A DNA stretch of 64,000 nucleotides from contig NZ_FOJG01000002.1 in the NCBI RefSeq assembly GCF_900110835.1, positions 2,074,979 through 2,138,978 of the forward strand. Reading direction: 5' to 3'. Source of the stretch: Chitinophaga arvensicola. GTDB taxonomy: Bacteria > Bacteroidota > Bacteroidia > Chitinophagales > Chitinophagaceae. The notes under the pieces were generated by a model. That model searched no databases, had not been told where the DNA came from, and saw nothing but the letters and a program-made list of their open reading frames with translations. Made by a program: the position numbers and the translations under genes. Shown piece by piece: positions 9,133-17,561 of this stretch (within the stretch, counting starts at the first letter, position 1; every line of letters begins with the position of its first letter).

Positions 9133-10182
9133 ATGATAAATGATGAATTACTGACGCGGTTCTTTAACGATCAATGCACACCGGAAGAAGCCCGCGAGGT
9201 AGCTACCTACCTGGAGCAGCACCCGGATATGCTGGAGAAATACCTGCCGGAAAAAGAATTTTTGCAATTACAGGAAGACGATCACTTCCCGGAAACCGTT
9301 TCCCGGCAGTGGCTGAAAAATATTCATCAACAAACGGCCTTCGCCAACAACCGGATCAGATGGGCCAAACGACTGGCCATTGCTGCGGTAACCACAGGCG
9401 TACTCATAGGAGGAACACTGTTGCTGGTTCATCGCGATCAACCAAAAGTAAACACCGTTTCCGATATAACGGTGGCGGCTATCCCTGCTGAACAGCAGGA
9501 GCGGAAAGAAAATACCGGTAACAAAACCATGGTCATTGTATTACCGGACGGCTCTGTCACACAACTATTGCCCGGAGCCAGCATGGTATATGATAAACAT
9601 TTCAAGGAAAACAGGAACATCTACCTGACAGGGGAAGCTGATTTCACGGTAGCACCCGATAAACTACATCCCTTCGTTGTGTATAGCAGCGAACTGAATA
9701 CCACCGCCCTGGGCACCTTTTTTCATGTGAAAGCCATCCCCGGGGAAGATATGATCACCGTAAGATTAAACACCGGTAAGGTGCTGGTAAAGGGAGCCAG
9801 CGACAAAAAGAAAGTCATGAATGATGTAGTGCTGACACCAGGCAAAGAGCTTCGTTATTACCGCAAAACCGGCAAAGCTATCGTAGCCAGCTTCAATGCT
9901 ACGGGCACGGATATACTTGTAAAAGCAGGAAGCAATGGTACAGGCAATGCTAAGCCCGACTGGTATAAATTTGACAATCAACCAATGGCGCAGGTACTCG
10001 ACCAGCTGAGTAATTACTACGGCGTAGCTATCTATTATTACCCATCAGACGTGATGGAGATTTATTTTGATGGCAAATTTGAGAAGACCGACTCTCTGTC
10101 GAAAATCCTGACCGACTTAACACTTCCCAATAATCTGAAGCTTATCAGAAACGATAGCGGATTTATTATTAAGAAGAAATAA
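9133..10182 (+). CDS. FecR-type anti-sigma factor with DUF4974
   Basis: The 349-residue protein has a cytoplasmic N-terminal region (TRFFNDQCTPEEAREVATYL) that should bind the sigma factor. One transmembrane helix follows (about 77-98, LAIAAVTTGVLIGGTLLLV). A periplasmic FecR domain contains VVLPDGSVTQLLPGASMVYD and TALGTFFHV. The C-terminal DUF4974 has an STN-like fold (PMAQVLDQLSNYYGVAIYY). It should transmit a signal from the outer-membrane SusC just downstream to the ECF sigma factor just upstream. Confidence 0.92.
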   Translation: MINDELLTRFFNDQCTPEEAREVATYLEQHPDMLEKYLPEKEFLQLQEDDHFPETVSRQWLKNIHQQTAFANNRIRWAKRLAIAAVTTGVLIGGTLLLVHRDQPKVNTVSDITVAAIPAEQQERKENTGNKTMVIVLPDGSVTQLLPGASMVYDKHFKENRNIYLTGEADFTVAPDKLHPFVVYSSELNTTALGTFFHVKAIPGEDMITVRLNTGKVLVKGASDKKKVMNDVVLTPGKELRYYRKTGKAIVASFNATGTDILVKAGSNGTGNAKPDWYKFDNQPMAQVLDQLSNYYGVAIYYYPSDVMEIYFDGKFEKTDSLSKILTDLTLPNNLKLIRNDSGFIIKKK

Positions 10183-10235
10183 TTCACTAATTACAGTCTA
10201 TTCCACACAAGGCGCAAAGGCGCCGGGGGCTTGCT

Positions 10236-10271
10236 ATGTCCCTGACTTTTAAAAACACGTTCCAGTTATGA
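10236..10271 (+). CDS. Putative leader peptide overlapping the susC-like start (MSLTFKNTFQL)
   Basis: An ATG at 10236 opens an 11-codon frame that ends in TGA overlapping the ATG of the SusC gene (ATGA, 10268-10271). The same arrangement, a small ORF ending in the overlap TTATGA, occurs before the SusC at 17558. It may couple translation or be chance; no ribosome-binding site supports it. Confidence 0.3.
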   Translation: MSLTFKNTFQL

Positions 10272-13200
10272 AAATGTTCTATCAACCAAAGTGGCGTTTC
10301 TGTCTGCTGCTATTCATGTTGCTATCAGGCGTATCCATGTCCATCCAGGCACAGGGTCGCATGCAGGTAACCGGTACTGTGCGTACCGATCATGGCGAAC
10401 TCCTTCCCAATGCCTCCGTAGTGGCGCTGAATGAAAAAACAAAGTATTCTGCCGGCGTAGTCACCGACAGCAACGGCGTGTTCCGTTTCTCCGGGCTACC
10501 ACCCGAAGGGAGGTACTCGCTAAGTGTGTCATACATGGGTTTTGAAACACAACAGCTCAACAACGTTCAGCTGAAATCAGGTGCTACCCTGACCTTCTCC
10601 GTGCGCCTCGTCAGAACGGTGGCTGCCCTGAACGATATCGTGGTAATCGGCTATGGTACTGCCCGTAAAAAAGATGTGGTGGGCGCCTTTAACGTAGTGA
10701 CGGTGAAAGAAGCCGGCGCCGTAAACGCCACCAACCCCTCACAGCTGCTCATCGGTAAAGCGGCCGGCGTACAGGTGCTCCAGAGCAGCGGCAGCGCAGG
10801 TGCGGATGCACAGATCATTATCCGTGGTACCGGCAGTTTTACAGATATCAATCCCCTGTATGTGGTAGACGGTATACAGGGCACCAAGAACCTCTTTAAT
10901 ACCCTCAATCCCCAGGATATAGAAAACATCACTATTCTGAAAGATGCGTCTTCCACCGCGATCTACGGTTCGGCAGCCGCTAACGGTGTGGTGATCATTA
11001 CCACTAAAAAAGGAAAAACAGGACCTCCACGCGTGAGCTTCACTACCCAATGGGGTATGGCCAAAGCATGGAAACAACTACACCTGCTCAATGCAGCGCA
11101 GTATGTAGATGCCCTGAAAGATCTGGCCGCTACCAAAAATGCGGTGTTACCGGCAAAATTTAATACCCCGGCAGTTTTACAGGACAGCACCGATTGGCAG
11201 GATGCTATTTTCCGGAATGCCCTGGTATCTGAAAATGATCTGAACATCAGTGGTGGCGGTGAAAAAGTAAACTATTCCATATCCGCCACCTATATCAATC
11301 AACAGGCTATCTTAACCGATGCTACCAACAAAAGATTCCAGGCACGCGTAGGACTCGAAGAAAACCTGGGGCGCTTCCGGTTTACACAAAACCTCATCTT
11401 CAGACAATATGTGGGCAACGGTTATTATGCCAACATCATCAACGCACTCCAATACGCTCCTTATAAACCTGTACTGGATCCATCTATACAAGGAGGCTAT
11501 TCGATCCTCTCCAACATCGACGACTACAGCAACGCCGTTAATCCCCTGCAGGAAATTGCGATGAAAAGTCAGACCAGTAAATCACTGGCCTTTTTCCCAC
11601 AGCTGTCGGGCGAAGTGCGCATCATAGACGGCCTGAAATTCCGCTCACAGTTTGCCGCAGAAGTGAATTCCAGCCGGAGTAACAGCTACCAGCAACAATA
11701 CCAGGCCTCCAATTTTCTGAACCAGGCGCGCCAGTCGATGCTCTCCTTTACAGAGAACTCGTATTACATGCTGGAAAACTACCTGTCGTACGAAAAACTG
11801 TTGGGCAAACACCAGCTTTCGCTTGTAGCCGGACAAAGCTACATTGATCCGGGAATCACTAACTCTTCCGCGATCAGGGGTACCGGTCAGCCGAACGATA
11901 ACATTACCAACGTCACCGTAGCTTCTTCTCAATCTGTTACCAGTGCCTATTCCAATTATGCCCGTCCTTCTGTCATTTCTTATTATGGCAGATTGAACTA
12001 TACCTTTGATGATAAATATATACTTACCACCAGCTATCGCAGGGATGGCGCCTCCAACTTCGGCCCCAATAACCGTTATGGTAATTTCGCCGCAGCCGGT
12101 CTGTCATGGCGCTTTTCAGAAGAAGCCTTTATCAAAAATATCCTGCCGGTATTATCCGATGGAAAGCTGAGTGCCAGCTGGGGGCAAACAGGAAACAACA
12201 ACATTCCCAACTTCCTGAACACGGCAAAAACTTACCAGGGTACACCCGGTGGTGCGCTCGTATACTCATTCGGCAGTACCGAAACATTTGTCTCCGGCAC
12301 TACCCTCACCACCCTGAGCAATCCTGATCTGAAATGGGAACAAACCAATCAGACGGATATAGGTATCGATCTTGCATTCCTAAACAACCGCCTTACCGTG
12401 GAAGCTGACTGGTACGACCGTAAAAGTACCGGTCTGCTGGTGACCACGCTGCTGCCGGCCAGTATTGGCGTAAGCACTACCGGCAATCAGCCCCGGAAAA
12501 CTGTGAATGCGGCAGACGCCAGGAATAAAGGCTTTGAACTCACACTCGGCTATAGAGATAAAATCAATAGTAACTTCAGCTTCAATGTAAGCGTAAACGG
12601 TTCTATTAACCACAACGAAGTATTATCACTGGGGGATCAGTTTTCCGCACCCATCCAGGCAGGCGCCTTTACGCCCGTACCGGCTACCACCTATACTGCT
12701 GCCGGATATGCCATCGGATCGTTTTATGGCTACCGCTTAGACCACGTTGCCAGAGATGCTGCCGAAGTAGCCGCGCTAGACCAGGAAGCAGCAAAGAAAA
12801 CGGGTAAGCCCAACGCGAAGTACCAGGACGGACTGTTACCCGGAGATTTTATTTATAAAGATATAGATGGCGATGGGGTGGTAACTGCGAAAGACCAGGA
12901 AATATTAGGCAATGCTATTCCAAAATATATTTATGGTATCAACGCCGGCATTACCTACAAAAATTTCGATCTCAACCTGGTGCTGTCTGGTATCAGTGGA
13001 TTGAAACTGCTGAATGGTTTAAAACTGAATACCAACATTATGGCTACCGGTCATAATGCCACTACCGATATCCTCGACAGATGGCGCAAACCCGGCGATG
13101 CGGCGGCTTTGCCAAGGATAGGCCAGAATGCCACCGGCAATGGCAACCTGCGTCCGTCAGACTGGTGGCTGGAAGATGGCAGCTACCTTCGTTTGCGTAA

Positions 13201-13426
13201 TATTACAGTAGGCTACAATGCGCCGGCAGCCATGCTGAGCACTGTGACCAAAGGCACGCTTAAATCACTCCGCGTGTATGTGGCGGCCCAAAACCTGCTC
13301 ACCTTTACCAAATACACCGGGTATGATCCCGAAGTAGCCGGCGATTACATTTTTGCGCGGGGTATTGATCAGGGACAGGTGCCACAGCCAAGAACCTTCC
13401 TGGCAGGTATTCAATTAGGGTTTTAA
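10268..13426 (+). CDS. SusC/RagA-family TonB-linked outer-membrane protein
   Basis: The 1052-residue protein has a signal peptide ending SIQAQ and a carboxypeptidase-regulatory-like domain (about 36-110). The SusC plug starts at DIVVIGYGTARKKDVVGA and has PLYVVDGIQG, ILKDASSTAIYGSAAANGV and IITTKKGK. A large beta-barrel follows and ends ...GIQLGF. SusC proteins form a TonB-driven channel capped by SusD and import oligosaccharides or other large nutrients. It has no N-terminal STN domain although FecI/FecR genes precede it. The SusD gene follows after 17 bases. The substrate cannot be inferred, as no glycosidase is in the cluster. Confidence 0.95.
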   Translation: MKMFYQPKWRFCLLLFMLLSGVSMSIQAQGRMQVTGTVRTDHGELLPNASVVALNEKTKYSAGVVTDSNGVFRFSGLPPEGRYSLSVSYMGFETQQLNNVQLKSGATLTFSVRLVRTVAALNDIVVIGYGTARKKDVVGAFNVVTVKEAGAVNATNPSQLLIGKAAGVQVLQSSGSAGADAQIIIRGTGSFTDINPLYVVDGIQGTKNLFNTLNPQDIENITILKDASSTAIYGSAAANGVVIITTKKGKTGPPRVSFTTQWGMAKAWKQLHLLNAAQYVDALKDLAATKNAVLPAKFNTPAVLQDSTDWQDAIFRNALVSENDLNISGGGEKVNYSISATYINQQAILTDATNKRFQARVGLEENLGRFRFTQNLIFRQYVGNGYYANIINALQYAPYKPVLDPSIQGGYSILSNIDDYSNAVNPLQEIAMKSQTSKSLAFFPQLSGEVRIIDGLKFRSQFAAEVNSSRSNSYQQQYQASNFLNQARQSMLSFTENSYYMLENYLSYEKLLGKHQLSLVAGQSYIDPGITNSSAIRGTGQPNDNITNVTVASSQSVTSAYSNYARPSVISYYGRLNYTFDDKYILTTSYRRDGASNFGPNNRYGNFAAAGLSWRFSEEAFIKNILPVLSDGKLSASWGQTGNNNIPNFLNTAKTYQGTPGGALVYSFGSTETFVSGTTLTTLSNPDLKWEQTNQTDIGIDLAFLNNRLTVEADWYDRKSTGLLVTTLLPASIGVSTTGNQPRKTVNAADARNKGFELTLGYRDKINSNFSFNVSVNGSINHNEVLSLGDQFSAPIQAGAFTPVPATTYTAAGYAIGSFYGYRLDHVARDAAEVAALDQEAAKKTGKPNAKYQDGLLPGDFIYKDIDGDGVVTAKDQEILGNAIPKYIYGINAGITYKNFDLNLVLSGISGLKLLNGLKLNTNIMATGHNATTDILDRWRKPGDAAALPRIGQNATGNGNLRPSDWWLEDGSYLRLRNITVGYNAPAAMLSTVTKGTLKSLRVYVAAQNLLTFTKYTGYDPEVAGDYIFARGIDQGQVPQPRTFLAGIQLGF

Positions 13427-13443
13427 CTTTTAACATTGATTTT

Positions 13444-15045
13444 ATGAAGAAGTATATATATCAATTGCTGCTGACAGTCGTGCTGGTCTCCATCACACCC
13501 GGATGTAAGAAGTCGCGGCTGGACCTGGTAGATCAGAGCGCCTACGCGTATGACACGTATTTTACCAACATCGCTGCGCTGAACCAGGCTACCATTGCCA
13601 GTTACGCCACGTTGCTCCACCCCGGACTATGGGCCCGTGAATACTATTACATTTTTGATCTGATGGGACATGAAGCCAAACGCGCCAGCTTCCTGCTGGG
13701 AGCAGAACAGGAACTGGGCGACTATAGCTTTGGTACCAACAATGCTGATCTCAGTTCATTGTGGAGTTCACTATACCGGATGATTTTCAGAACCAACCTG
13801 GTAATAGACCGGGCGGCAGCCTGGAATCCTACTGCCACAGCAGATCGTGCCAAACTGAATCAATACCTGGCGGAGGTAAAATTCCTGCGGGCTTATGCCT
13901 ACTTTCACCTGGTAACTTTATGGGGAGATGTGCCACTGTACATCGACTATCAAACCACACTCAATAACAACTATTTATCCCGCAGTCCTGCTGCTGATGT
14001 ATGGAAGCAGGTAGAAAAAGACCTGACAGAAGCCGCTGCTACTGCGGAATTGCCTACCGTGTATCCTTCCGCTGAATTAGGCAGGGTAACGAAAGGAGCC
14101 GTGATAGCCTTGCTCGGCAAAGTGTACCTGTACCAGAAAAAATGGGGACCCGCGCAAAAGGAATTTGAAAAACTGATGGGCGCTCCGTATGCCTACAAAC
14201 TCGATCCTTCCTTTGATAATGTATTCAGCATCACCAATCAGAACACACCGGAAAATATCTTTCAGATCATGGACCAGCAATGGACCGACTGGGGCATTGG
14301 TTCTCCTTACTACATGTTTGGTAACGGCGCCGAGCAGGTAGGTAAACAAACACATACCGGTCGCGCTATGGAGTATGGCTGGAACGACTGGAAGAATGTG
14401 TATATCAGCAATGCGGCAGTAAAAGCATTCACCTATACCAATCCCGCAAACGGTCAGGCCTATACGGATCCTCGCGCTAAATCCACGTTCTATGGCACCG
14501 CTGCTTCCGGCGGTGAAACCGTTTACTGCCAGCAATGCGCTACCGGCGCAAAGCCTTACCCCTTTGATGCTACCGACCCACAGGGCGATTACCGGTGGAA
14601 GAAATATGAGTATTATCATCTCATGGAAAAATATGGTGATCCCAAAAGCCCGATTAACGGGCAGGTGATCCGGCTGGCAGATGTGATGCTCATGCTGGCG
14701 GAAGCTTACATACAGCAAGACAATACCGGCAACGCACCGCTGGCGCTGATTGATAGCGTGCGCTCCCGCTCCAACGCCTTTTTGTATACCACATTAGGCG
14801 ATAAAGCCAATGCCATGAAAATACTGATGCGTGAACGGCAGCTTGAATTATGCGGGGAACAATTCCGGTATTTCGACCTGTTGCGCTGGGGTATTATCAA
14901 ACAAACGATCAATGCAGAAAAAGCAGCAGAACCAGGTACCGGCACACAGCCTTTCCAGGATAAACATTTACTGTTTCCCATTCCGGATGCAGAAAAGAAT
15001 TATAACCCCAATGTTGCGAAACAGGTTGGTAATGGCTGGAATTAG
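13444..15045 (+). CDS. SusD/RagB-family outer-membrane lipoprotein
   Basis: The 533-residue protein has a lipoprotein signal with ITPGC as lipobox (Cys at residue 21). It shows SusD hallmarks: an N-terminal LDLVDQSAY segment, the KFLRAYAYFHLVTLWGDVPLY helix pair near residue 145, RLADVMLMLAEAYIQ near 405, and the C-terminal RERQLELCGEQFRYFDLLRWG. It ends in LFPIPDAEKNYNPN, the usual family end. SusD binds substrate at the cell surface over the SusC channel. It is the last gene of the FecI-FecR-SusC-SusD cluster and is followed by a strong terminator. Confidence 0.95.
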   Translation: MKKYIYQLLLTVVLVSITPGCKKSRLDLVDQSAYAYDTYFTNIAALNQATIASYATLLHPGLWAREYYYIFDLMGHEAKRASFLLGAEQELGDYSFGTNNADLSSLWSSLYRMIFRTNLVIDRAAAWNPTATADRAKLNQYLAEVKFLRAYAYFHLVTLWGDVPLYIDYQTTLNNNYLSRSPAADVWKQVEKDLTEAAATAELPTVYPSAELGRVTKGAVIALLGKVYLYQKKWGPAQKEFEKLMGAPYAYKLDPSFDNVFSITNQNTPENIFQIMDQQWTDWGIGSPYYMFGNGAEQVGKQTHTGRAMEYGWNDWKNVYISNAAVKAFTYTNPANGQAYTDPRAKSTFYGTAASGGETVYCQQCATGAKPYPFDATDPQGDYRWKKYEYYHLMEKYGDPKSPINGQVIRLADVMLMLAEAYIQQDNTGNAPLALIDSVRSRSNAFLYTTLGDKANAMKILMRERQLELCGEQFRYFDLLRWGIIKQTINAEKAAEPGTGTQPFQDKHLLFPIPDAEKNYNPNVAKQVGNGWN

Positions 15046-15089
15046 CGATCGCTATTGCTGAAACTGAATAAAACCATTAACAATTTTCA

Positions 15090-15136
15090 CAGGAGAGCCC
15101 CCAAAACGCAGGTCGTTTTGGAGGCTCTCCTGTTTT
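15090..15136 (+). terminator. Strong terminator after the first SusD gene
   Basis: A 19-bp stem with a single mismatch (CAGGAGAGCCCCCAAAACG paired with CGTTTTGGAGGCTCTCCTG, loop CAGGT) is followed by TTTTA. Confidence 0.85.
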
Positions 15137-15221
15137 ACTGAATGCACACGCAGATACATTGCGTCATCAGCAGATAACATTGGGAGTAAATATTATTTGT
15201 TGACCCTAAATTAACTATCAG

Positions 15222-16877
15222 ATGATTATCCAGAACATAGCGGCGTTACAGGCCATTGCTACTCCACTTACAAATGAAACTTATGATGTCTTAGGTTATT
15301 ACGCTCCGGGAGACAACGGAGGAGGTGCATTTTATTGGGATAGCGCCTCCAGTGAAACTCCCAACGCAGGTACGATTCTTTCAGGGGTATCTTCCACTGG
15401 TAGGTGGAAAAGGATTTATACCACTTTTATTGATTTAAGGTGGTTTGGTGTTAAAGATGGAATTGATTGTTCCTCTCAGCTGACTACCGCTTTATCTCTT
15501 TCCGACGTGGTAATATTGGAAGATAAAACCTTTACAACTACCAACACGGTAATCATCCCATCCTACAAACAATTATGCGGCAAAGGCGCCGTTATTTCCT
15601 CTACGGCTGATCCAATACTTTCTATACAGCCGTATGCGGAAAGGATAGAACTCAGTGGTCTTTCCATAACCGGCAGTGGAAATAACACTGCCATTGAGAT
15701 TACAGGTATTCATTCCGGCCAGTATGCTTCCACCGCCAAGGCATGTGACCTTACCTTTGTGAGAGTAACCAAATGCGGGTTAAGCCTAAAGCTGACCAAC
15801 GCACGGAAGGTAAATCTGCTTTCCTGTGAGTTTTATTCGAAATCAGGTATCTATTACTACGACTGTACGGCAGAAGTCAATATAGACAACTGTTTCATCG
15901 TATCCGATTCAAGTTCCACCAGCGACTTCGGACTAAAAGTAGAGGCCAATACAGCGAGTGCACCACAAACACCGGAAGGACTATCTGTTTCCAATACTAT
16001 GTTCTATCAATTTCCGGTAAACCTATGGATCACTGATCTTTTCATTGGCACTTTCTCTTCCTGTTATTTTGATGCAACTGGTAAGGATCAGAATATACGG
16101 ATGGAATACAAAATAAAAAATGACGGTACATTATTTAACAACTGCTGGTTCTTTAGTCAGGGTATCAATTACACACCTCAGGCGCCTGCCAGTCCAAAAC
16201 TCTTCAGATCATCTGTGAATAACTGCTATTTCCAGGCGCAATCGGGAATAAGTGTTAGTATTCAACCTATGGCCCATGAAATAGCGGTGAGTAATTGCAG
16301 ATTTAACGGTTCTACTACCGGTACACAGGTAGGATTAGTGTGTGCAAATAACAACAACAATATCTCGCTTTCAGACTGTAATTTCGCTTATTACGAAAGC
16401 ATCGCGCAATTCAAGGGAGCAGGACAGTATAATACGGTGTCAGGAATAGTGTGCAACGGTTTGACTACACCCTACTATTTTGAATATCCTGTGAATATTT
16501 TCAATTCCGAAGGTATGCCCAGAAGTTTTCAAAACACTATCCCACAGGGCTATAGCTTTCCTGTTGCAGGAAGTATTTCAAGTCTTACCGGAATTTTCAA
16601 TGGAGGTGTCTATAAAATAACACTTAATGGGGCTATAACTGTCAGTCATGCCGGCTATCTTTTATTAAACCTTCCTGCAGGTGCAAAAGTATTGGACGGC
16701 GTTTACCGGCACCTGGACTTATCCAGCAACCCGGTTGAGATTTCATGGCTGGTCCAGATGGCAGAATATGGTGTGAGCGGAACAATTTCAGTTTTATCTG
16801 AAACATTAGGAAATGGAGCTGCAGGAAATTTCTCTACTTCATTTTTCAACTATTTTTCCATTGTTAAAATGAGTTAA
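15222..16877 (+). CDS. Right-handed beta-helix (pectate-lyase/tailspike-like) protein
   Basis: The 551-residue product begins MIIQNIAALQAIATP. It then has YYAPGDNGGGAFYWDS and STGRWKRIY, a domain that caps many phage tailspikes and beta-helix glycan-active proteins, followed by WFGVKDGIDCSSQLTTAL. The middle (about 100-420) is a run of short beta-rich, Asn/Ser-rich rungs (LLSCEFYSKSGIYYYDC, VNNCYFQAQSGI, VSNCRFNGS) typical of a parallel beta-helix. No signal peptide is visible, which is odd for an extracellular lyase. It stands alone between two SusC/SusD loci, with a terminator upstream. Catalytic residues cannot be named; lyase, hydrolase or purely structural roles remain open. Confidence 0.65.
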   Translation: MIIQNIAALQAIATPLTNETYDVLGYYAPGDNGGGAFYWDSASSETPNAGTILSGVSSTGRWKRIYTTFIDLRWFGVKDGIDCSSQLTTALSLSDVVILEDKTFTTTNTVIIPSYKQLCGKGAVISSTADPILSIQPYAERIELSGLSITGSGNNTAIEITGIHSGQYASTAKACDLTFVRVTKCGLSLKLTNARKVNLLSCEFYSKSGIYYYDCTAEVNIDNCFIVSDSSSTSDFGLKVEANTASAPQTPEGLSVSNTMFYQFPVNLWITDLFIGTFSSCYFDATGKDQNIRMEYKIKNDGTLFNNCWFFSQGINYTPQAPASPKLFRSSVNNCYFQAQSGISVSIQPMAHEIAVSNCRFNGSTTGTQVGLVCANNNNNISLSDCNFAYYESIAQFKGAGQYNTVSGIVCNGLTTPYYFEYPVNIFNSEGMPRSFQNTIPQGYSFPVAGSISSLTGIFNGGVYKITLNGAITVSHAGYLLLNLPAGAKVLDGVYRHLDLSSNPVEISWLVQMAEYGVSGTISVLSETLGNGAAGNFSTSFFNYFSIVKMS

Positions 16878-17456
16878 CTCATTCCACAGTGTTGAATGGG
16901 TATCCGCTTCATCACTAAAGCATTCTCCAATTATCGGTATTTTGTTAAGCCAATGACCACAAAGCGCGATACCTTCTTTTAAGTGTATCACGCTTTGTGG
17001 CCATTAGCCATCCCTGAAAATAAATCAGATCCAACCCCGGATCAGGAGTAAACGTAGCTCCATCACTACTATAACACTCCTCCTCTATTTCCCATCGATT
17101 TAAATATAAATTAAGCAATTACTAATATTATTTTACCTGTAGCAAAAATTTGCTCGCAGCGATATAATTTATTCTATAACTTTCTGTTACTACCCTATAA
17201 ACACGGGTCGAATAATACAACTACAAGTCCGGAATTCAGACAATTAACCTGTATAACAGGAATGCCGTCATCAGCCATGAATGTACATTTGAAAGAACCA
17301 CACCTGCATTGAAATGCAGGATTACAAGCACCTAATATTACAGAACAACTAAACAATGAACTTTTAAACTGAAGCTACTTACTTTTTTTTGATGAACAAT
17401 GCAATCGTTTGCAGTTAAACGACAACCAACATCTATTCACGTTAAAAAACCACATT
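16878..17456 (+). other. 579-bp intergenic region with one strong hairpin
   Basis: An imperfect 16-bp hairpin with one mismatch (CCACAAAGCGCGATAC / GTATCACGCTTTGTGG, 16957-17000) lies about 80 bases after the beta-helix gene. It lacks a U-tract but is placed like a terminator. The rest is AT-rich and should hold the promoter of the second SusC/SusD operon; I could not find a convincing TAnnTTTG box. Confidence 0.4.
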
Positions 17457-17561
17457 ATGAAAAAAACAGAACGTCACCAAACAGACCGTTCCCGTAACTG
17501 CTGTTACCATCTTACCTCATTTTATCCCCTGATCGCTAACACCAAAAAAAATACGTTATGA
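17457..17561 (+). CDS. Putative 34-codon small ORF overlapping the second SusC start
   Basis: An ATG at 17457 opens a 34-codon frame starting MKKTERHQTDRSRN and ending KKNTL. Its TGA overlaps the SusC start codon by ATGA (17558-17561). It is basic, has a Cys-Cys-Tyr core and has no signal peptide. The position suggests translational coupling or a leader peptide. No homology is known to me and it may be non-coding. Confidence 0.35.
   Translation: MKKTERHQTDRSRNCCYHLTSFYPLIANTKKNTL

Noticed and set aside
14077-14718. Minus-strand 213-codon ORF inside the SusD gene
   Set aside because: It is an antisense shadow of a clear SusD coding sequence.
15222-16877. Prophage tail gene
   Set aside because: No other phage structural, lysis or integrase gene flanks it, so the tailspike likeness alone does not show a prophage.
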